Shown in pieces: positions 55,577 to 64,000 of a DNA stretch of 64,000 bases. This stretch comes from Solen grandis (Eukaryota > Mollusca > Bivalvia > Adapedonta > Solenidae), in assembly GCA_021229015.1 (NCBI GenBank), contig CM037785.1, forward strand, positions 3,502,350-3,566,349. Reading direction: 5' to 3'. Each line of letters opens with the position of its first letter. Positions within the stretch are counted from its first letter, which is position 1. The notes under the pieces were generated by a model. That model did no database searches and was not told the DNA's origin. It worked only from the letters and a program-made list of their open reading frames with translations. Made by a program: the position numbers and the translations under genes.

Positions 55577-56057
55577 CAGGTGCAAAGGACTACATCTTTT
55601 ACCTATCTAGGAAACGCCAATATGTAAACAACTGTTTTTCATCATCATTCTAATATATTTTGTCCAACCCGAGTCTATAAACAGGGTTTTAAATCCTTCA
55701 CGGTCATTTGCATACGGATGTAAATCGATTTACAATAAGAATTGAAGTCATGGAAACTTTTCTTAAATGGACTATTTTTGTAAACTAGGCCCAGATAACT
55801 TTCAACGTCTTTTGTGGGATGTATTGATTCCGTGCGTACAACAATGCGTCATTCAATATACAAGCTGGTTATGTTACACGCGCAACATCTTGGCTTATAA
55901 AAGCCCTTTCAGTCACCTCTTTCAGGTGATGTGAAAGTATTGGTCGATGGTCGACAACAAGTTCTTCGGTTGTATTTACTTCCTGTGTGGAAATAACAAT
56001 GGCCGTTTTATGTGAAAAACGCCATTCATAATTTGGTATAATGGTTACATAATACTA
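55577..56057. other. Intergenic; isolated TATAAAAG
   Basis: GGCTTATAAAAGCCCTTTCA near 55893 is a TATA-box-like element, also a short palindrome. No gene start follows that I can support. Confidence 0.3.
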
Positions 56058-56065
56058 ATGTTTCA

Positions 56066-56190
56066 TCGTCATCATCATCATCATCATCATCAAAACCACT
56101 TCAACTACGACTACCGCCGTCATCATCACGATCACAACTACCACTACCACAGCTATCACCATCATCATCATCATCATCATCACACCTTTT
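56066..56190 (+). repeat. (CAT)n-type imperfect microsatellite
   Basis: Runs of CAT/CAC triplets. The histidine-rich open frame through it (56058-56246) is a product of the repeat. Confidence 0.85.
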
Positions 56191-57735
56191 TTTATTCACT
56201 ACTTTATACTTTCATTTTCTTTACCTTCGATAACAATCATATGTGAGTAAACAAACGTAGAGAGAGAGAGAGAGAGCCTTTTACGTATCCGATTGGCAAG
56301 AGATCTGTGTTTCAATGTGAGAGGGAAACACACACAGACATTCGAACATTTATACCTGACAATGTGTTTATAATACAGTGAAGAAACCTTGCAACAGGCC
56401 AAAAACTTCAACTAATAAAAAAATTAATCCTTTTTTTTTTTAAGTCTCCTCTTCTTATATATTGCAACATGACCTGTTGGTCCCTATATGTCTAATTTGA
56501 TGAGGAAAACTCTTAATCGAATTTTTTACAGAAATTCATTTTTTTTTTCGAAAGGCGCAGTGGAACAGATAGCGTATATTACATGAGTGTAGTAAACCAG
56601 ATGTAGCGGATTCGAACCCAGTTAGGCGGTGTCACCCCCCCCCCCCCTCTCTCTCTCTCTCTCTTTCAAAAAAGCCAATCGCAGCAAAGTAATGGTCCAG
56701 CCCAGTTGTATGATCGATGTAAAAAAAAGCCCAAAACATTTATTACAAATGTAATCATTAAAACTTAATTCAGCTGCATTGTATCGAAAAATTTGCCATT
56801 TGTTTTAAATCTATTACTCAAATTTAATATAATTGAAACATGAATCCGTCTCCCAAAAATATTAAACCAATCCTATTGATCCTTCATCAATAAACCTTTT
56901 TTCATCAAATTTGTTATTTTTATCATATAAAAGCTAAATTGAATTACGATCTCAAATGAACATGGCTTTTCATAGCAACAGCAGCAACATCAACAGTATC
57001 GGCTGTAACACTAGAAACAATTGACACTTAATTATTTGTCACGCGCGAGAAATATAGACGACATCATTCAACTGACGCGATCAAGTAATTTAACGGTGCG
57101 GTCAATTTCATGCCCTGCCGAGTTAACGACATTAAATTATTGAAGAAAATTAATCTAGATACACGACCAGTACGTTTTAGCACAAAACAACACAACTTTA
57201 TCAACTCATTCGTTTTACAACAATGCAAGAATGTACGCAAAAACAATACCTAAAATGGTATAAATATTTAACACATGATATGGTATGTATTTAAGAACAA
57301 GAAACATGATATACTGCATAACCGTGGTATAGACGCGTTGCTGCATTTTTCAATAATGTTTAGAAAAATAGAATTGATTCGTATGAGATCGAATTATGTG
57401 TGAAACGTTAGGACCTGACTGCTGGTAGCCATTTTAAAACAGCTGTTAATTCAAATTGATCCAATCAATGCAGTCCGTGATATTGCCTGGTTATCGTAAC
57501 GCAATGGGCTGCATCAACACTCACCAGGTAATCCGGAAAACGTAGACCAGTCTACCAGTAAAAGTGGTTGGAAATAAGCGATCGGGTGGTGTTGACTTGA
57601 TTCTGAACAGGTATTTGTGATTTTCTTGAATACTTTATGAATCATTTATTCAAAACAAACATTGGAGTATTGCCAGCCACTAAATGGTTGTGTATCTGTG
57701 TAACAGGTCGATATAATATCTCTCACTTACCTGCT
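56191..57735. other. Intergenic with small simple repeats
   Basis: (GA)n at 56258-56275 and C and CT runs at 56635-56664. GGATTCGAACCCAGTTAGGC near 56608 is B-box-like beside AGGCGCAGTGGAACAGATAG, perhaps another SINE head. No gene. Confidence 0.4.
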
Positions 57736-57916
57736 GTCTCTCTCTCTCTATCTGTCTGTATGTCTGTTTGTCTCTCTCTCTCTCTTCCAACATTCGATTT
57801 CTTTTCATACTCCTTCAATAATTTACTAATTGATTTTCTCCCTCATTTTCATTCATTTTGAAAGCCTGTTTTCTTTGCTTCAAGTACCAGAGTCTCTCTC
57901 TCTCTCCCTCTCTCTA
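57736..57916. repeat. CT-rich simple repeats
   Basis: (TC)n/(TCTG)n at 57738-57784 and (TC)n at 57892-57914. They open short C/T-rich frames only. Confidence 0.8.
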
Positions 57917-58555
57917 CTATCTCATACTCTCTCATATTTCATTACTTGCGCTTTGTCTTTTTAATGATTCAGTTATTTACAATGCAAATATCGTCGACCA
58001 AAGAAAATCAGTTATATACATAGAATAACTTCATGTTAGTTAAGAGGCATCTATAATTTCCATTTCTGTCTATTTCATCACCTCAACGAAGAGACATATT
58101 ACGATAACATCAGAATGATTATGTAGTGGGGTTAGATGGACGTTAATGTCGTGAGACAAAGAAGATTTGAATGACATAATGTTCCTTATGTTTACATGTT
58201 TTTGCCAAATGACATTGGTATATATGTTTTATTAAATAAATCTGAATAAGGTGAGGGGAGGGAGGCAGGAAGGAATGCTCATTGCTTAATATACCGGTGT
58301 CAGGATGTTGTAACTTGGTAGGGTGTCGCAGTATGATTGTACTGTAGACAGACAGACAGATAGCTAGCTAGCTAGATAAATAACTAGATTGATATATGGA
58401 TAGATTTCTTTATAAAAGGTACATTTACATAGCAGTATAATCAAGCCATACAAGCAACAACAACAAAACCATGTATAAAATTTTTGACCATTTATCTAAT
58501 TATTTATCTATTTGTTGTCTGTCCTTCCTTATACCGTTCATATGAACACCTATCC
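57917..58555. other. Intergenic, nothing recognised
   Basis: Short GACA and TAGC runs near 58346-58375 only. Confidence 0.45.
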
Positions 58556-58616
58556 CCCCCTCTGTGTCTCTCTCTCTTTCTCTCTGCGTCTTTCTCTCTC
58601 TCCCTCTCTTTCTGTT
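58556..58616. repeat. CT-rich simple repeat
   Basis: Imperfect (TC)n. Confidence 0.85.
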
Positions 58617-58947
58617 ATATTCACGTGTAGACCCCATGTAGTCGGGCTATATGTCGTCTGCCGCACTGCACGATCAATATTAACCTTTTTTCTCACCTGT
58701 CTTCCCGTATATCCAGGTCGTTCCCGATCCGACTAGAACTAGTATGAAATATTCAAAACATATAATTTCTTACGTGGTGCTAATGAGGTACGTTTCAAAA
58801 GAAACACTCGATTGACGGCAGACGGTTGAGTTAATATCCGAAGGACAGCAGAACATGTAATTTGCATTGAACTTAACCTGTAATACTGGGAACTCGTACG
58901 TCGTTCTCTTTGTCTTTATTTTATATTGATCGAGAGATTTGTTGAAT

Positions 58948-59486
58948 ATATGTTTGTTTGTTGAGTTTAACGTCACACCGACAATATTTCAGTCATTTGA
59001 AGACTATGTTCACTTGTGGCAGACTTGACTTGACTACTTGAGTTTACCGTCGCTTCGACAGTATTTCAGTCATATAGCGACGTCCAGCTAATTACAGGTG
59101 GAGGAAGATCCCGAATGCACGGAGGCATCCGGGTAGAACCACCGACCTACCGCAAGCCAGCTGGAAGGCTTCCTCACATGAAAATCCGAATGACCTGCCA
59201 GGATTCGAACCCATGCGGTGAGGGGATGAGTGAGTGTTAAAGTCAGCGACTTTACCCTCTCGGACACGGAGGCCCCCTTGCCCTAGTCATGTGGCGTGAT
59301 ACCACACCCAGTCACATTATTCTGACACCGGACCAACCATTCCCAGAACTACCCTTATACACCGAGTGCCAAGGAAGGGAGCTACACCAGTACCATTTTA
59401 CGACTTTAGTATGTCGCTATCGGGGATCGAACCCACGACCTCCCCATTCCGGGGTGGACGCTCTAACCACATAGCTACTTGGTCCG
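58948..59486 (-). mobile_element. SINE-B copy interrupted by SINE-A
   Basis: The tail side is at 58960-59022 (TTTAACGTCACACCGACAAT, TTCAGTCATTTGAAGACTAT). The rest is at 59279-59486: GGCGTGATACCACACCCAGT, GACACCGGACCAACC, GGGAGCTACACCAG, GACTTTAGTATGTCGCTATC. The head has GGGGATCGAACCCACGACC (B box) and CTCTAACCACATAGCTACTT (A box). About 30 bases of SINE-B are missing at the insertion point. Confidence 0.9.
59023..59278 (-). mobile_element. SINE-A copy nested in SINE-B
   Basis: Full length: ACTTGACTTGACTACTTGAG, CGACAGTATTTCAGTCATAT, CAAGCCAGCTGGAAGGCTTC, GGATTCGAACCCATGCGGTG and CTCTCGGACACGGAGGCCCC. It splits the SINE-B copy, so it is the younger of the two. Confidence 0.92.
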
Positions 59487-59954
59487 GTCTTGAAAATATA
59501 TAGTCATATTACAATGTTATGCATTATATATAATATGTAATATATTTTAGTTTTTTGCCATAAAAATTTGATGTAACAGAACCTTCAGTAATCAAAGACC
59601 ACCTGTCTTTAAGAGACTGCACTCAGAAATCTCTAACAGTTACGTCTTATTTTACTTGAGCTTGTCTTAGAAGACTACCTGTATATAAAGACCATAATTA
59701 GCATGAACAATGTGTGGTCTATCAACACAGGGTATATTGTCATTTTAGACTCTGTATCAGAAATACAAACTTCATCTCTTCGAATTCGATGAAAACAGGT
59801 CTGAAGCCTGCCGGTGGCGATACGTGGCTTCTTATGACTGAGATGTACTGGTTCAGTATAGGAACATCTTTAATTAGTTAGCATCCAAATTAATGAACAT
59901 AATTAAATGATCGACATATTGTACAATATTGCGAGCATAAAATATCACTGGGTT

Positions 59955-59956
<2 letters not shown>
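59487..59956. other. Intergenic, nothing recognised
   Basis: No gene or clear repeat. Confidence 0.45.
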
Positions 59957-59989
<33 letters not shown>

Positions 59990-59994
59990 TTTTA
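59957..59994. repeat. (TTTA)n microsatellite
   Basis: About nine units. Confidence 0.95.
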
Positions 59995-60844
59995 TTTTTG
60001 CTAAATAAAAAATCATTTCTTGCGTACCCTTATTTTTACCAGTGCTAGGAAAATCTCTCTAGCACCCCCTTTCAAGACAGTTTACGTGCTATGACGTCAT
60101 ATTTTTCTGTTCCAATTAAAGACTATTCATAGTAAATTACTACGCTGCTATAAAGAAATAGTTTCAAATATTCGCATGAGTTTAGGTGTATGTTCTGGAA
60201 AAAAAAAAGTAATAAAGCGTTTGGAAAAAAAAAAGTCAGTCGTGCGGAACAGTCTGTAGCTCGTTCAACAGCCTATCGGCAGTATAGAGCCTCGTTCCCG
60301 CCATTTCTGATACGTGATAATTGATCGATAAAAATACCTGTTAGTAGTACATTATCAAATATTATCAGGTAGAATTAATATTGTTCAGGAATATCGGCTT
60401 ATATCTATATGTGTATAATCATACCAGAATGTTGAACAATTGATGAAAGAATATATGGACTTTGCTCGTGTAATATAGCTCGTTTTATGTTAACAATTAT
60501 ACAAGTGGGCCAGGAATAGCTTTCGTTTATCATTAAAATTAGCAAAATCTTTTACCTTTAAGTTAGTGCAAATTCAGTCTTGATACGTTTTATGTTTTGT
60601 CTTCCCCTATCTAAGAAACTGCGTATTTATATAGACGTGTCCAATTAGTAACTGTAGATATCTAGTTAGTCTACTCGGATACCGAGTTCTATCGGAGAGA
60701 GAGAAAACAGAAACGGTGATGGCTAAGATACGGTGGCATCCTGGCAACAATTTAATTGGCTCTGAGATAGTGGAATTGATGGCATCACAATGATCACTGG
60801 GCAGTTCACATTACGTTCGGATCTTCATTCAACTTCAACGGAGT
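59995..60844. other. Intergenic, nothing firm
   Basis: Upstream of the candidate exon at 60845. GAGAGAGAGAAAACAGAAAC near 60693 and several short ATGs; could be a 5' UTR if that exon is real. Confidence 0.35.
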
Positions 60845-60949
60845 ATGTCGGAGATTGCCGATGACATACGATCGCTTCATTATTTATCGGCTGCTATGTC
60901 TACATCTAACTCTGAAACGAGACCTAATCGACGTCACTTGCAATTACTT
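60845..60949 (+). CDS. Weak candidate first exon
   Basis: ATG 60845 opens MSEIADDIRSLHYLSAAMST, then SNSETRPNRRHLQLL. This is polar and protein-like up to ACTTAG|GTTAAT, a weak donor. Beyond it the frame turns AT-driven. No family recognised; the case is weaker than 4210 or 52046. Confidence 0.2.
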
Positions 60950-62317
60950 AGGTTAATGCCGTTAACTTTCATGTTCTTGATATTTGAGATAAATAATTTA
61001 CCTACACTTAACCATGCTTTAGAAGTCACCATATTTTTTTGGCCAGTAAAAAGGTCAGAAAAATCGAAATTATCAGCGATTTATTTCGATAGAACACCTT
61101 CCTATTTTCCATTTTACTATGTATAAAATACGTTAATCTGTTTGGCAAATCAAATGTTTGCCACAAATTTAGGATGGCTTCTAAGTCGCACCTATTAAGA
61201 ATTTTCTCCAGACATTAGAAACATACGCTCGCTTAGGTCTTAAATCGTCTGTAGTTATGTCATAATAAAGTCAATTCAAAGTTAACTTCTTTATTTTGTC
61301 CAAGTAAGGTGGCTGATTTCTGCCAATTCGTGTGGCGGGACGAAAAGTCAAATCACGAAAAAAAACAACACAAAACAACAACAACATAAAAAAACAAACA
61401 AAAAAAAAACGTTTGGCTTGACGGACCAAAATCTCGACAAGACGCTTTGCGCTCCGTAAGTGTTTCAAAAGCACGAAATACAAACTATTGATCAAATTGA
61501 TTGATAATGCTGTATTTCAATTTTTAGCCCTGCCATCAATCCACGATAAATGACAGAAACCAGCCTCCGTATCAAAGAAAAGATGCATTTGAAAACAAAC
61601 GACCATAGATACGCTAATTTATCGGTATTTTATGATCTTTGAAATCTAGTTAGTTATGAATAGTTATGAAATATTCAAGTATATGACTAAGCTGATATGA
61701 TTTACCACCTTAACAACTAACAGTGGTTGTTGATAAATGAAGAATTTAGGTATTTTATTAGAGAAATAAGAACAGTGGGATTTTATTATCAGAGAGGCAA
61801 GAACAGTTGAATTTTATTATCAGAGAAACAAGAAAAGTGGAATTACGTATTTAAGTATTACTTAACGCTAAGTATCGCTTGAATTCGAGTCAGATCTTCA
61901 AGTTAAACTCGCCACTGAGCCATAGATTACGTTGGATTGTGTATCAAAAAGTGTTTTATTTAAAAAAAAAAAAAACAAGCACTCACATTTTTCAGTCGTT
62001 ATTTCACGGCATCTCTGGTCCCAATAGGCCCTTCTCAATATTTATGCATACCAGAGATTCTTTTCTCAGAACGAGGTTTAGATGGGTCAGGTATACACAC
62101 CAGTACAGCTGATAATATCACTTGTATAGTTATGGCCCCACTGGTGGAAGCACATCCACAAGTAAACTGTTGAAATAAATTCTCTCATTATCATTGAAGT
62201 GTTCCAGTTTGTAATTCTAATAGAAAATATGATGCAGATAATTAACCTCTCATCACATTCCTATCTGGCTATCCAGAAACACTGTAAACTGAGTTTAAAT
62301 CACTATGTTTAAGAACC
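60950..62317. other. Intergenic, nothing recognised
   Basis: Local near-duplication at 61760-61845 (AGAGAAATAAGAACAGTGGG, AGAGAGGCAAGAACAGTTGA, AGAGAAACAAGAAAAGTGGA), three units of about 42 bases. A-rich runs near 61360-61410. TTAAGTATTACTTAACGCTA near 61851 echoes 8246-8270. Confidence 0.5.
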
Positions 62318-62417
62318 NNNNNNNNNNNNNNNNNNNNNNNNNNNNNNNNNNNNNNNNNNNNNNNNNNNNNNNNNNNNNNNNNNNNNNNNNNNNNNNNNNN
62401 NNNNNNNNNNNNNNNNN
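62318..62417. other. Assembly gap (100 N)
   Basis: Run of exactly 100 N. Confidence 0.99.
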
Positions 62418-63727
62418 GTAAAATTTGGGTATGTATGGAGCGCTAATAAATGCATAGAAAGTTGTTAATGAAGGTGTACCAACGACTTGGCCTAAAGTCA
62501 TGACCATATCATGGTTCTATCAGACACTAGAAGTGAACAAGGGTGCGTATCCACAATTCAAATAATAAGAAGCACAGATCTATCTGTTTATGGGCGCAAT
62601 AAAACTGGAGTTGTTGATAAGTGTCCTTACGGAGTTCTCGTCAGGATTAAAGATTCAATATTGCATTTTGAGAGTCTCGGTAGAAAGGATAAGGATATGT
62701 AAACACTGGGAAAGTAATAATGAAAAATAGGTGGGGCATGCTCATTTATCATATGATATTGTTAAAATGGGCTTGTAGTAGGACTGGGTCAGGTTTAGAG
62801 TCGTATTAAGAGGGATTGCGTCTCTCATGGTAAGGACCGATCCCTTCGAATGCCTAGGTACGGTTTAGTCGCCTGTCAAGTTACATAACTCTGGGAAACA
62901 AATATATCGACCGGTCGGAACATCTCGGCGATTGAATCACCGGTGGATTTTCAATTGAGATTTTATAGCGTGGTGGTGGTGTTTACAAAGACGTTCAACT
63001 ATGAAATAACAAGTCGCTATGGGGTTGATATTGTCGGGACTGCCTTCAGATTTGAATAATTAAGTATCACATACGCTCAAGAATGACTTGATCCGCCAGT
63101 GTTTGACAGACTTTACGCTAAGTATTAATAATTCAATAGTTATAGTAAAAGTCCCAGCCTTTATTGCTTGATTTTATTGTTTCTTGTGGACACTTCTGAT
63201 GTTCTAGTTGTAGGCTAATTGTCACTGCATCGACGATAATCGAATGACAATATTTAGGTCGCCGATGTCGCTGCAAAAGCCATTATTGATTTTGGTGTTT
63301 TGTTCCTATATGACATATGAAAGTGATATATTCATAATATAATTTAAACATTCAGAATATTGCAGGCATTAAATTACATTTGAAAAGAAAATAAATAAAC
63401 GACATGATAAATCATAAATTTACATCAGTTGGATATCGATTTGAATTAGAACTGATTGTAATGATCATCAATTATGGATTTTGCTAACGGATTCCCACCA
63501 CTCACATGTCCTGACTGCAATACAGACTTTCCCCCCGGGGTGGGGGCTTACATCCAAATTTCACATTATTGTTGCATAAAATTAACCTACATAAGTGAAT
63601 ATGTATATGTATATGAAATGAGCCATATGTTACTTCTCGTGTAACTGTTTTTAAGCTAAAAGCAGCATTGTGAGCAACAAGAGTTTCCTAGGGACGTTCA
63701 AACAATGTCCTTCGCATATATAAATCT
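62418..63727. other. Intergenic, nothing recognised
   Basis: No reading frame with recognisable content; CCCCCCGGGGTGGGGG near 63531 is a short GC palindrome-like run. Confidence 0.45.
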
Positions 63728-63730
63728 GGG

Positions 63731-63970
63731 GCCTCCGTGGCCGAAAGGGTAAAGTCGCTGACTTAAGCACTCACTCAGCCCCTCACCGCGTGGGTTAGAG
63801 TCCCGGCTGGGTCGTTCGCATTTTCATGTGAGGAAGCCTTCCAGCTGGCTTGCGGTAGGTCGGTGGTTCTACCCGGATGCCTCAGTGCATTCGGGGTCTT
63901 CCTCCACCTATTATTAGCTGGACGTCGCTAAATGATTGAAGTACTGTCGCGGCGACGGTAAACTCAAAAC
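63731..63970 (+). mobile_element. SINE-A copy, full head
   Basis: GGGGCCTCCGTGGCCGAAAG (A box), GCGTGGGTTAGAGTCCCGGC (B box with one change), GAGGAAGCCTTCCAGCTGGC, TTGCGGTAGGTCGGTGG, AGCTGGACGTCGCTAAATGA, tail GGCGACGGTAAACTCAAAAC. Confidence 0.9.
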
Positions 63971-64000
63971 AAAAACATACATAAAACTACTTTGATCACT

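Noticed and set aside
55893..55912. TATAAAAG as a core promoter
   Set aside because: No start codon, exon or transcript evidence follows, and the motif is expected by chance in AT-rich DNA.
56058..56246. Histidine-rich small protein
   Set aside because: Entirely explained by a CAT/CAC microsatellite.
62295..62507. Frame spanning the second N run
   Set aside because: Its middle is unknown sequence, so it is meaningless as a protein.

Overview
This window looks like animal nuclear DNA, most likely from a mollusc and probably a bivalve. It is AT-rich, has almost no long reading frames, uses GT-AG splicing, and is crowded with repeats: tRNA-derived SINEs, miniature inverted-repeat elements, non-LTR retrotransposon ends, a K02A2.6-like Gypsy element and many microsatellites. 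Nothing points to bacteria, phage or a CRISPR system. The lineage is inferred from repeat style and from the one clear gene. Species cannot be named from the sequence alone. Two 100-base N runs (45449-45548 and 62318-62417) are assembly gaps.

The only well-supported host gene is at 23034-25394 on the + strand. It is a two-exon glycosyltransferase of the DXD sugar-binding family (359 codons as modelled), with an exact phase-1 intron. Its 3' splice site, together with the codons for the catalytic DXD motif, is repeated in tandem 16 times over about 720 bases. This is the most unusual structure in the window. Three short stretches (4210-4333, 52046-52175, 60845-60949) could be exons of other genes but are weak.

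The largest mobile element is a nearly complete Gypsy retrotransposon (30564-35489). It has 175-bp LTRs differing at one base and a 5-bp target duplication, but its gag, protease-RT junction and integrase are all broken. A mariner transposase pseudogene lies at 12063-13470 (-). Non-LTR retrotransposon ends lie at 1-735 and 2735-3576, with weaker ones elsewhere. Two SINE families recur. SINE-A has a Leu/Ser-tRNA-like head. SINE-B has a head ending in a GGGTTCGATCCC-type B box. Some copies are nested inside one another.

Two blocks of about 5 kb, 14080-19150 (read on -) and 37915-42788 (read on +), hold head-to-tail copies of one long repeat. Its copies end in a small hairpin followed by CTAG, which resembles a Helitron 3' end. 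They are rich in TGACGTCA (CRE-like) sites. Satellites and fold-back structures fill much of the rest: a 61-bp satellite (17 copies, 6585-7625) whose unit carries a hairpin, two 21-bp minisatellite arrays in opposite orientation (19518-19706 and 22647-22895), a self-complementary array (10948-11203), and several long inverted repeats. Stretches not listed were read and hold nothing I could support.
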